Shown here piece after piece: positions 1 through 9,181 of a stretch of 64,000 bases of DNA. The DNA lies in the NCBI GenBank assembly GCA_963576475.1, contig OY754981.1, positions 30,542,132 through 30,606,131 on the forward strand, in the 5' to 3' direction. Under the pieces are notes generated by a model, which did no database searches, was not told the DNA's origin, and saw only the letters and a list, made by a program, of their open reading frames with translations. The DNA is from Molanna angustata (taxonomy: Eukaryota; Arthropoda; Insecta; Trichoptera; Molannidae). Each line of letters opens with the position of its first letter. The first letter of the stretch is position 1. A program made the translations under genes and the position numbers.

Positions 1-310
1 TTTTAACTGTGAGTATATATTTAAAAGAGGACATGAATTGAACATTTCCACTCAAGGTAATTAATAATAAATTATTGTTGATGAAGATTTAATAAATTCA
101 TACAATTGTAAGTAATGTTTGATACAAAAAGTATTCTCATGCTATTTGTTTGTTCAATGAACTCTCTCTCACTCTCTCGAAGAGCGAAACGCGAAATTCC
201 TCCCTTATTATGTGATGAGTGATGAGCAAATGCAAGACCAAGACCATGACCGGAGTTGTCTTGAGGTTGGTCTTGCATTTGTAGATGTGGTCTTGATCTT
301 AAATTTGCTT
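1..310. other. Left flank of minisatellite, no gene seen
   Basis: AT-rich leader with no convincing gene. From about 215 it holds single degenerate words (AAGACCAAGACC and inverted TTGGTCTTGC) related to the adjacent 31-bp minisatellite, so the array probably extended further before decaying. Short open frames here come from the repeat or from low-complexity sequence. Confidence 0.5.
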
Positions 311-558
311 ACTCGATCGAGTCTTGGTCTTTGTCTGCAATACTCGATCGAGTCTTGGTCTTTGTCTGCAATACTCGATCGAGTCTTGGTCTTTGTCTGC
401 AATACTCGATCGAGTCTTGGTCTTTGTCTGCAATACTCGATCGAGTCTTGGTCTTTGTCTGCAATACTCGATCGAGTCTTGGTCTAAATCTTGCATACTC
501 GATCGAGTCTTGTGCTTAATCTTGCAAACTCGATTGAGTCTTGGTCTTGATATAGCAT
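311..558 (+). repeat. 31-bp minisatellite with TCGATCGA core
   Basis: Tandem units begin with ACTCGATCGA at 311, 342, 373, 404, 435, 466, 497 and 528, so the period is exactly 31 bp. The first five units are essentially identical (continuing GTCTTGGTCTTTGTCTGCAA). The last units change the tail to a CTTAATCTTGCAA form and the core to TCGATTGA. Because 31 is not a multiple of three, all frames stay open across several units and produce false ORFs on both strands. Confidence 0.95.
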
Positions 559-648
559 ACTTAGTATTGGTCTTTTTTTTATTAGAATGAACATTACAGC
601 TTAAGTTTTATTTAAAAATAATGTAAAAATTACAATTCTTCATTGCAT

Positions 649-895
649 ACTCTATCGAGTCTTATTCTTAATCTTGTAAACTCGATTGAGTCTTGATCTT
701 AATCTTGCTTACTCGATCGAGTCTTGGTCTTAATCTTGCAAACTCGATTGAGTCTTGATCTTGATAAAGCATACTTAGTATTGGTCTTGCATACTCGATC
801 GAGTCTTGTTCTTAATCTTGCAAACTCGATTGAGTCTTGGTCTTGATATTGCATACTTAGTATTGGTCTTGCATACTCGATCGAGTTTTGTCTTA
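649..895 (+). repeat. 82-bp higher-order repeat of the same minisatellite
   Basis: After a 90-bp spacer the array resumes with starts at 649, 680, 711, 742, 773, 793 and 875. Unit A (31 bp, TCGATCGA core), unit B (31 bp, TCGATTGA core) and a shortened unit C (20 bp, ACTTAGTATTGGTCTTGCAT) form an 82-bp block. A starts at 711, 793 and 875 are exactly 82 bp apart. This is a small higher-order array in which homogenisation acts on the A-B-C block. Confidence 0.88.
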
Positions 896-1395
896 ACGGT
901 TAAAAAATACATTTACAAAAAAAAAGAACATACTTAAACATAAACACATCTTAAATAAACAAAAACATTTTTCGTTGTAAAAAATATGAAAAGATAAAAC
1001 ATACATAGAAAATAATAAAGCAATAGAAAAAAGAAATAAAGACAACATAAAGTGAAAATGAAAATATATTAATATTGATAGATATAGTTCGTCCAAATTT
1101 GACTTTGGTTTGACTCGTCATAAAAATATGCGTTACATTCATATTTACTCCTCCAAGCGTTACATACATTTGACACCCGTCGATATTTTTCATATTTTTA
1201 TAATATATTTTAATAGCATATTTATTTTACATGTTATTAATATGTCGATAACATATTTTTGGGACAAACCATACCAAAGTCAAGCGTGGACGGTCTATAC
1301 CTATACTTTCTTAAGTTATTAGTGCGTATTGATACAGTTCACCTACTTTACATACCTTAATCAGTTAGATACCTACTTGTTAATCTACATTCGTT
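896..1395. other. AT-rich spacer, no gene seen
   Basis: A-rich then T-rich unique-looking DNA. Open frames here are lysine/phenylalanine-rich low-complexity translations with no recognisable domain. Nothing else supportable. Confidence 0.45.
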
Positions 1396-1620
1396 CATAC
1401 CATCACGGCATATTCCACAGCATAATGTGTGGTAACCACCGAATCCCCACAGGTATCCCCACACATTAGTATCGTTTCATCTAAAAAGGCAGCATCCAAA
1501 ATGTGTTGTGAATCTAATTGTTAAAATATGCAAGATGCTTTTATATCTTGTTGTGTTCTTACGGGACACTCCAAAACAACGATTATTGAAAACAGTGGAA
1601 GCACAGGTTTCCCTAGCCGA
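1396..1620 (+). repeat. Dispersed repeat family R4, copy 1
   Basis: Starts with CATACCATCACGGCATA, contains a GGTAACCACC segment and a TCTTACGGGACAC segment, and ends near GTGGAAGCAC. The same order of blocks occurs inverted at 13850-14145, directly at 46140-46430 and partly at 58385-58465. No open frame spans it. Its class (SINE-like, MITE or LINE 3' end) is not resolved; the 58.4 kb copy directly follows a LINE C-terminal fragment. Confidence 0.6.
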
Positions 1621-1957
1621 TGTTTGCAGTTTGCAGAATGAGGTTCAATGATGGTTGAGACAGGTTTAATAAACTGCGTTGAGGGTTAAGTTTATTTTAA
1701 CTTCTATAGCAGCGACTGATAATGTTATGTTGATAATAGATATACAACACATAAACAAAATAATAGTTCAAGTCGTATTAAGTTAGGTTAGTTTTGAACG
1801 GGCTAAGCTTTTTTGTTGTCTAGTGAGCTAGCTTTCTGTATTTAGTTGTCTAGTTGGACTGTTAGTGTTGTCATATGAACCTCCATCCATGATGAGTTGT
1901 GGTCGATTTTTATTCTCACTTGTCTCTATTGAAATCGATTGGATTTTTCAAAATTTG
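1621..1957. other. Unassigned spacer
   Basis: AT-rich DNA with no coding signal, no splice-site pair and no recognised repeat. Confidence 0.4.
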
Positions 1958-2085
1958 TGTAAGATATATAGTAATAAGTTCTTTTACAAACGGAAATAAT
2001 GTCTGTCAAACATTGAATTTATGACGCCTTCAGTAAATAAATGTTGATTTTGAAAACCAAACGCATAAAAAATGTCAAACAAAAA
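1958..2085 (+). repeat. Dispersed repeat pair, copy 1
   Basis: About 115 bp starting near AAGTTCTTTTACAAACGG and ending near the run ACGCATAAAAAATG is closely matched at 22240-22352 in the same orientation. Shared words include GACGCCTTCA and GTTGATTTTGAAAAC. It is an interspersed element fragment of unknown class. Confidence 0.6.
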
Positions 2086-2483
2086 AAAAAACAACGATAG
2101 TTGTTGTAAATGAATTTTTCTTCTTCAAATATATTAAATCTATGTTCTTCTTCTTTTTCTTCACCCCAAAGCTGCTTATGTCCTTTCCCGCCCGGTCCTA
2201 CTTCCTAGGTTTTTTTACACCCTTTTATTTACTAGCGTCTACAATCCGCATTCACCTGTTTCCGGTTTAGTAAGTCAAAGTCTCCGGTTGGCTCTCTGAT
2301 TGGTTGAGATTTCGTTGTATTAAGTTAAATGAGCTGTGAAATTTTATATTTAATGCAATAATTAAAAAAAATATATAAATTTAATTTATAAATCAATTTA
2401 TAAAGCAACTCGCTCACGCGAGTCGCTTTTACTTTTGTAAACGAAATCAAACCTTACCTAAGAATGCAGAAAAGAAAAGCTGG

Positions 2484-2530
2484 TACTAGACCAGTGATAT
2501 GTAATGGCATTACATATCACTGTACTAGAC
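2484..2530. mobile_element. 31-bp palindrome with 8-bp direct repeats (minimal hAT-like insertion)
   Basis: CAGTGATATGTAATG (2492-2506), a single G, then its exact reverse complement (2508-2522) make a 31-bp palindrome. It is flanked precisely by TACTAGAC at 2484-2491 and again at 2523-2530. An 8-bp duplication around termini beginning CAGTG fits the hAT superfamily, whose elements make 8-bp duplications and often start CA(A/G)NG. Here nothing but the inverted repeats is left. Alternatives are a chance hairpin or a replication template-switch product, but the exact abutment of 8-bp repeats argues for insertion. Confidence 0.65.
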
Positions 2531-2794
2531 GCTAATTTTATTTTATTTTACTTGTCTTGTTTTATTTTATTTATTTATTTATAATAAACATGGCATTTTA
2601 CATACAGAGATTTGACAACAATAATAAAGGTACATATATAAAAAAGATTAAATGCTATACATATTTCAGACAGAGACAATGGAAAATTACATATACACAT
2701 CCAAACTATTGACACTCTCTTGCGCTTTGCTGTCAATTAGAGATTTTGCTCTCCAATATGCTAGGGATAATAATTTTATAAAAGTTAGAGCTCA
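2531..2794. other. T/A-rich region, possible retroelement 3' tail
   Basis: Runs of TTTTA and TTTAT followed by ATAATAAACATGGC resemble the reversed 3' tails of LINEs elsewhere in the window. No coding remnant is readable. Confidence 0.3.
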
Positions 2795-3000
2795 GAAACT
2801 TTCATAATTTGTGTATAACCGATGACAATGCATGTTTCTAGCTTGATTAATTTGATGTTTTGATAAAATTGAACAATTTTATATTTCTGAACTTGAATTG
2901 AGACTGCTATACATACTTCATAATCATCGACTATTATATCGACTTCAGTTTTCTTTTACTTCACTTGTTCATCATTTTAACCCGAAGAATAATTTGAAAA
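2795..3000 (+). repeat. Dispersed repeat pair, copy 1 of 2
   Basis: The segment from GAAACTTTCA through TTTGTGTATAACCGATGA to the region rich in CTTCACTTGTTC is matched at 26590-26850. Shared anchors are AATGCATGTT, AGCTTGATT, ATTTCTGAACTT and GACTGCTATACA. Both copies are diverged and non-coding. Confidence 0.55.
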
Positions 3001-3427
3001 GAGTTTTCTTTCTTTCACGATTCTCACGGATGTTATAATAGTACAATTGTTTATGACCATTTATCTAACAATGTCTTTCCTGTCTATGGTATTGACACAA
3101 CACGTGTTATGTATAGTAATGAAATTAATGATACTAATATGTGTGTGGAATTTATCAAAATTCATTTGCCTATAAAATTATACACAATATATAGTAGGTA
3201 AGTATATTGCAGTAATTAGTTAGATACATATGGTATTTAGAGACACGATCATCCACTTAAACATTCCCTCGAAGTGAATATATTATAATGAGGATGACGA
3301 TATCCGATACAGAGTCGAAACTGGTGAAGAACTAAATAAGTTAATATTTTGAGTGAATTAATTTCTAAACATACTACTTTCCACTTTTTAATTTCACATA
3401 TTTTTTTAAAGAATATTTTACATAATA
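3001..3427. other. AT-rich spacer
   Basis: No open frame of note, no recognised repeat. Confidence 0.4.
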
Positions 3428-3545
3428 TTGACTTCGGTGCTGTGGCGTCCTGGGATTGATTCCCAGCAAAGGAGACATTTATTTAATTCTGACGTAAATC
3501 TTGCTTCTATTGGCCACATGGCGATAACACACAATACTCTGTTAT
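3428..3545 (+). mobile_element. SINE family II, truncated copy
   Basis: Contains the B-box-like GGGATTGATTCCCAGCA and the downstream GGAGACATTTATTTAATT block of SINE family II, but the head is shortened (TGCTGTGGCGTCCTGG lacks the usual A-box spacing) and the 3' half is lost. It is an old, internally deleted copy. Confidence 0.65.
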
Positions 3546-4186
3546 AAGACAAAAGATACACTCAAACATTTAAATACAGTCAAAAGTAATGAATATGAAG
3601 AAGTCATGATAAACATTTATAAATTTTATTTATTTATCACATAAAATAGATAATATTAAATATAATAAATTTTTATTGCTTTTTCGTTGATGTACCTAAT
3701 TGTTTACCTATTTATTTGTTTATTGATTAAATTCCTTTCTTTTTGCTGAATAATTACATAATGTATTAGTTTAGCTTCTTTTTGATAACTTAATCTTTTT
3801 TACTTATTTAAATTTATCATTTCCTTTATGTAGGTACTTGTTTATTTGTTTTGCTTTCTTACTTATCTTTTTTTAATATTTCAAGAATATAACTTGAACG
3901 TGTAATCTAATACTAAATTTGTGATTAAATAATCTCATTTTAACATGAATTATTCCTAGTTAGACAGACAAAGATTAATTAGTGGAACACAAAGCATGAT
4001 ACTTTCCAATAATTATAAATAATAAGTGCATACATACATATACATACCATCACGCTATAACCCTCACGGGGTAGGCACAGCGTGCAGAATATACATGAAT
4101 CATAAAATACATATTATATTTATTTTATGATGGAGAATGTAATTATTTAATAATCAAAATAAATCAATAATAAAAATATAACTTAC
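3546..4186. other. T-rich spacer
   Basis: Strongly T-rich DNA with TTTATTTATT runs (about 3640-3880). A short block at 4040-4090 resembles the CATACCATCACG start of repeat family R4. No coding evidence. Confidence 0.4.
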
Positions 4187-4278
4187 GCCGCACCGCCCGT
4201 CCCTGTTTGAGGTAGAATGACATTGTGCATGTAGTGATGCGCTCCTTCACTGATTCATCCTTGCTCAGAACCACTCGC
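4187..4278 (-). CDS. Candidate internal exon, unrecognised
   Basis: A GC-rich island in AT-rich DNA. On the minus strand a donor GTAAGT lies at 4186-4181, directly after the sequence GGTGCGGC. Upstream a GT-rich tract ends CCTTGGAAG, a possible acceptor. Between them one frame reads RRVVLSKDESVKERITT and continues to YLKQGRAVR without a stop; another contains a short frame from an internal ATG. I do not recognise the protein. There is no second copy in the window, so it is not an obvious repeat. It could equally be a UTR exon or an unknown transposon end. Base composition and the donor are seen directly; exon status is inference. Confidence 0.28.
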
Positions 4279-4430
4279 CTTCCAAGGACACACACACAAC
4301 ATACTCACTATAACTTTACTAACTCCATCTAACGGACAAAACATACACTGATCCTTAAACTGCAAAGTTACATATTTTTCATTAATTATTTATCTTATTA
4401 AGAACATGTCAGCACAGGGAAGTTGAGCAG

Positions 4431-4630
4431 ACCGCCCGCCGTGGCAGAGTTTGGTTCCTGTGCGGGCGTCCTGGGTTCGATTCCCAGCAGACGAGAAATT
4501 TATTTAAATTCATTTCTCCCGCAAATATTGCTTCTCTGGGCTGGAAACACAGGTTAGTTGGAAGAAATTGTCATACGGCAATAAACTTGCCACTTGCGCA
4601 TGGTGCAAGGAAATGTTTATTTTATTATTA
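4431..4630 (+). mobile_element. SINE family II, near full-length
   Basis: A tRNA-derived head (CCGCCGTGGCAGAGTTTGG as A box, GGGTTCGATTCCC as B box) is followed by a body with AGAAATTTATTTAAATTC, TTGCTTCTCTGGGCTGG, GTTAGTTGGAAGAAATTG and a 3' end with GGCAATAAACTTGCC and GTGCAAGGAA. The pol III promoter boxes are intact. Other copies: 19376-19580, 37110-37312 (minus), 45718-45883 (minus), 45903-46085 and truncated 3428-3545. Confidence 0.88.
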
Positions 4631-4689
4631 ATTCACAAACAGATATTTTCGTTCAATCATACCATCACAGCATATCGAACAATTACAAT

Positions 4690-5217
4690 AAACAAAAGGA
4701 GTGTGTTGTGTCCAACACAATACTCCTAATTACCAAGTCACTACACAAAGTATTCAAATTTGGTATGGAAAATTTTCAGCATTCTTATGAAACGAGTTTG
4801 TTAAATTAGTTTTGATTTAAATATTTTATTATGAAAAATTGATAATTCTTCAATGCCATTTTATGAAAGAAATGTGGCTTTTTAGCAATTCTGATATTGG
4901 GGTTTCTTTTAAATATTTGACAGTTATCAAAATTGAGAAGCACTGATCAGATATCATTCAAAATCTAATGCGGTCTAAGCGAGTGTTAGATTATACAAAT
5001 ATGGAAAATTTGAAAAGAACCGAATACTTTAGTCTTTATATAATCGATAAAGTAGAATAAACACGCCATACATAGTACACAGCACACACAAACAGATTAT
5101 GATGAAACTTTCAGAATACAATCTTAGTATGTTAATCTGCAATAAAAAAAAATAACCCTAAATATTGTCAATTCAAAACTCCCCTTTATATCCCCTTGGG
5201 TTAGTGAGGAGTACAAA
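4690..5217 (+). mobile_element. MITE family V, copy a
   Basis: Starts near GTGTTGTGTCCAACACAATA-CTCCT, ends GGTTAGTGAGGAGTA. The ends carry a short inverted repeat (TACTCCTCATTA type versus TTAGTGAGGAGTA). Internal blocks such as TATTTGACAGTTA, GATATC and GATGAAACTTTCAGAATACA are shared with copies at 14868, 35840, 61638 and, in reverse and 5' part only, at 11050 and 48545. This copy carries an undisturbed version of the site where a Helitron entered copy b. It is non-coding. Confidence 0.75.
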
Positions 5218-5639
5218 ATATGCATATTTATACTTAAGAAGGGACGAGTGAATTATTCCCAATTCATATATCAATGTTGTAAGTAAATATTTCGTTTATA
5301 ATGAAAATAAATGTTAAATAATCAAGCGCATAAAAGAGACATCACATATAAAGCGAATAATGACGTCATTATTCGTCTTTTACTTTGGTTTATGTGATAC
5401 ATCCCATGTCATTTTTTTTATTTATTTATCGCACCATTTAAATATATTTATATAATCGTCATTAAAAATATATTTATTATTTTGAGGAAATGAACATTGA
5501 ATTATAATAATCTATTTCGATTTCATTTTGAAGAGATAGTTTGAGAAGCAGTAGTCACACGGCGTCCGGTTTTGGTGTGACTGGTGACCTCACAGTTCCA
5601 TGGAATTTTTACGGCCATTTTTTTCACATACTTTTTTTA
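5218..5639. other. Spacer with nuclear-receptor-like half sites
   Basis: Mostly AT-rich. Between 5560 and 5600 it becomes GC-richer, with TGGTGACCTCACAG containing TGACCT, and AGGTCA recurs at about 5808. Such half sites are common by chance. No gene is called. Confidence 0.3.
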
Positions 5640-5800
5640 TGAAAGGACGCAGACAGCACTCACCTGGTCGTACGTCGTAAAGATGCAAATACGTCATCTA
5701 CCTGTTGGCTATTAGTTTTAAACACTTACCTGTTTAATCTTCCGAGATCAACATTTGTAATCGTTATCCTAGAATGGACACATGAGTAAGTCATAATGTG
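5640..5800 (-). other. Cluster of minus-strand splice-like signals
   Basis: Minus-strand donors AACAG/GTAAGTG (exon end at 5730) and ACCAG/GTGAGTGC (exon end near 5659) lie about 70 bp apart, with possible acceptors CCATTCTAG and AGCCAACAG upstream of each. The implied intron between them would be only about 28 nt, too short for normal splicing, so at most one or alternative use is plausible. The frames contain stops, so this could be UTR sequence. Signals are seen; exon status is weak inference. Confidence 0.2.
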
Positions 5801-6829
5801 ACTATTAGGTCACGAGGAAGAAGAAATACTAAAATCTGCAGAACCTACCACACTTGCGGGCTTTTTTTAATACAGCCGACTATTTTCTTTCAACTGCCGA
5901 AACTTTCAAAGTTTTGCTACGTTAAACAAGAAAATGAAAAATACATACCGACTATTGTAACTCTTCTCTTATGCGCGCACCCATACTAATTCACACTTTT
6001 TTATTGCTTTATTTTAATACTAGCTTTTATGTCCCGCCGTTGGCCAAGAATGTAAAATTGTGAAAGAAAAAGCAATCGTTTTTATAATATTGTCACCCAA
6101 TTATTTTGCAATATCAGACTATGAAAAGTGGTTTGAAATTTGATTGAGTTTAAGTATTGTAAAATGTTCAAGTGATGGCCACAACCCATTCTTTTTTATA
6201 TATTGCTATAAAGTGTGAATGAAGTATAATATTTATACAATTTCTGCTCGCATGGACTATGCGTAATGGTTTTAAATATGACTGTTTATCAACGTTGTAA
6301 AGAGATTGGTTTGGCCACAACCCCCATTTTTAAATATTATCATCGAAAACAAATTGTAATGTGTACCTATTGAAAATTTAGTAATTTTGGATGTTGGGAT
6401 GTGGTTAAAATTTGATTAAACAAACGTAGGTACTGAAAAGATCTAGTATTGGTCACATCCCATTCGTTTTTATATTTTTTCATCAAGTGTGCATTATATT
6501 TTTGCTCAATTTGACTGAAAGTCTTCATTAACGAAGAAGAAGAAGACTTGAACTATAGTAAATAGTTTTTAATTTGAATATAAATGTTGTGAAGAGTTCA
6601 GTAATGGCCACAACCCCCATTCTTTAAATATTAGGTGTTGAAAATTATTCAAAATAGGATGATATAAATGGTTTAAATTTAATTAAACAAAAGTATTGAA
6701 AAGATTCTAGTGCAGGTTATATCGTCACATCCCATATCCCATTCATTTCATATGTATTTTCATCAAGTGTGCATATCGTTAATAATATTTCTGCACAATA
6801 GACTATTAGACTTAAAACTAACCCAAAAG

Positions 6830-7270
6830 ACTAAATAAAAAAGAGAAAAATAAGTATAAGACTATAAGAAATAGTTTGTATAAAAAACTATTCCAATGGT
6901 CTACATAAAATAAGTAAAAATACATATACCTAATAGAAGAATTAGACTATTGGAAATAGATTGTATAAAAGCTCACCCAAAGGTCTACAAAAAAGAAGAA
7001 GAAGAATATTTAGACTATTGGAAATAGTTTGTATAAATACTGACCAAAAGGTCTACATAAAAGAAAATGAATAAGACTATTGGAAATAGTTTGTATTAAA
7101 ACTCTCCCAAAAGTCTACGTACTTAAATGAAGAAGAATAATAATTAGACTAAAGGAAATAATTTTTATAAAAAAATGACCCAAATGCATACATAAAAGAA
7201 GAAGAAGATGAATTAGACAATAGGAAATAGTTTGTATAAAAACTGCCCTAAAGGTCTACATAAAATTAAG
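6830..7270 (-). repeat. Array C in Helitron copy 1
   Basis: Roughly 60-70-bp units containing GGTCTACATAAAA, an AAGAAGAAGAA run and GGAAATAGTTTGTATAAA, about seven diverged units. The same array occurs in both other Helitron copies, longest in copy 2. Confidence 0.85.
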
Positions 7271-7294
7271 AAGAAAAAGAATTACACTCCAGGA

Positions 7295-7465
7295 CCCGCC
7301 GCTTCAGGCCCTTCAGTACCTCCCGTCCCTTTAATCCCTCATTACGTCCCTTCCCATCAGACCCTTCACTACCTTCCGTCCCTTCAGGCAGTTTTATACC
7401 TCCCGTCCCTTCAGGCCCTTTAGTGCATCCCTTCCCTTCATTACATCCCGTCCCATCAGTCGGTT
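7295..7465 (-). repeat. Array B in Helitron copy 1
   Basis: GC-rich short units of about 27 bp around CCCGTCCCTTCAGGCCCTTC. It is far GC-richer than the rest of the element. Unit boundaries are diverged. Confidence 0.85.
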
Positions 7466-7479
7466 AAGAAAAGTTTAAA

Positions 7480-8095
7480 TCCAGAAACCATCCTGGAAGA
7501 ACCGCGAAGAGATGAAAGAACATTCTTTTCCCAGGATGCTCTACTTAATAGGTAAAATGACTAAATACACGAAGAAGAAGAAAAAAGTTTAAACCCAGAT
7601 ACCTGCGAAGAGATGGAAGGACAGTTGGACCTTCTTCTCCCAGGATTCTCCAACTTCATAGGTAAAATGACCAAAAATACACGATGAAGAAGAAGAAGAA
7701 GAAATAAGTTTAAATCCAGATACCTGCGAAGAGATGGAAGGAAAATTGGACATTCTTCTCCCAGGTTAGTCCACCTTCAAAGGTAAAATGACCAAATAGA
7801 CGATGAAGAAGAAGAAGAAAAAAGTTTAAATCCAGAAACCTGCGAAGAGATGGAAGGAAAATTGGACCTTCATCTCCCAGGATAGTTCATCTTCATAGGT
7901 AAGATGACCAAGTACACGTTGAAGAAAAAGAAGAAAAAAGTTTATATGCAGAACCCGTCCTGGAAGACCTGTGAAGAGATGGAGGGACAGTCGGACCTTC
8001 TTTTCCCAGGATACTCCCCCTTCATAGGTAAAACGACCAAATACACGAAGAAGAAGAAGAATAAGAAAAAAGTTTAAATCCAAAAACCATCCTGG
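7480..8095 (-). repeat. Array A in Helitron copy 1
   Basis: About five units of 115-132 bp. Each has AAAAAAGTTTAAATCCAGA, GCGAAGAGATGGAAGGA, TCTCCCAGGAT and CATAGGTAAAATGACC followed by a GAAGAAGAAGAAG run. The open frames found here (for example 94 codons on the minus strand at 7826-8110) are by-products and are equally open in copy 3. Confidence 0.88.
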
Positions 8096-9001
8096 GCATA
8101 CGATCGACAATTCACCAAAGTTTCATTATAATCGGACAAACGGTTGATAAATAAATAAATAAAATAATTTTCCTATAGGAAATCAGTATAGGTATATTAT
8201 TGTTGATTTGTAAGTAAATAGTATTAGGTAGGTACCTACCTACAACAACCTTCTAAATAAATTCGATTCCTAACAAATTTTATTTGAATATCACATTCTT
8301 TCTGTAGCCATGGAAACGATTCGAACACGTAAGTAATATCGAATGGTTCGGATACATTTTTTGAATATGTAGGTACCTACATTGGTTTGTTCGATGCCAT
8401 AAAAATGAAAATTGTCCGAAATATCAAATATTATATACAAATTATGCAATTTTATTATGCCCATATCTTTACTAATAATTAACAGACTTTTACAATATAC
8501 GTCTTAAAACTTGCTGTAATGTCTTGTGTTTCATTTTATTATTTCATATTTATATTTATTTCAAAGGTTTATTATTTTCAAGAACATATTCATTCGGTAG
8601 GAAAATGAAATATTGTATGAAAAGATATTAAAATGGCGGCATTTATGTACAAAACGCTTACTTTAAAAATAAGTTAAACATTATAATTATACAAAATATT
8701 CACCATGTTTTTCACTTAAACGCTAAGTTATACTTGAAAGTAAATTTTTTTCGTGTAAATACGTACTTCTAACTTTTAAACTAACAGATATATGCGTGCA
8801 AAATGTACACTTTTTTGACAGATACGACTTGGAAAATTTTGTATGAAAAAAATAATTATTGAAATATTTTTAAAATTCAGCATTTTTATCGCATTATTTT
8901 TAGCGTGACACTGCATCAGGTATACAGGTACACGTTCGCACATAAATTAGATTTTTAGATGCTCTTGGTTTTTCAGAAGGCGTGAGACAAACACACACAC
9001 A

Positions 9002-9044
<43 letters not shown>

Positions 9045-9181
9045 TAACATTTTGATTGCTTTATTACTTTAGATTAATATGTATAGTAGGTACGTAAGAG
9101 GTGCATGTTATATTTGTATTTTTACTTCTTTACTTTTAATAATTATATGCATGTACATAGGGTACTGTGTTCTGTCCTTAA

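Larger units (their letters stand above)
6020..9073 (-). mobile_element. Non-autonomous Helitron-like element, copy 1
   Basis: Read on the minus strand it begins TCTAAAGTAATAAAGCAATC (9073 downward) and ends GGGACATAAAAGCTAG (6020), with A before and T after and no target duplication. It carries a (GT)n run near the 5' end, an AT-rich left part, then three tandem arrays: array A (about 7480-8095), array B (about 7295-7465) and array C (about 6830-7270). There is no replication initiator or helicase frame, so it must have moved in trans. The terminal hairpin upstream of CTAG is weak (GCC-AAC-GGC). It is nearly identical to the inverted copy at 23071-26108. Confidence 0.85.

Noticed and set aside
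212..590. Overlapping 60-90-codon frames on both strands
   Set aside because: Produced by the 31-bp minisatellite, which keeps several frames open.
311..895. CRISPR-like regular repeats
   Set aside because: Units are contiguous tandem repeats without unique spacers, in a eukaryotic genome.
7826..8110. 94-codon frame in Helitron copy 1, nearly identical at 24018-24302
   Set aside because: Similarity comes from the copies themselves. The frame runs through tandem array A, starts inside the array and has no domain.
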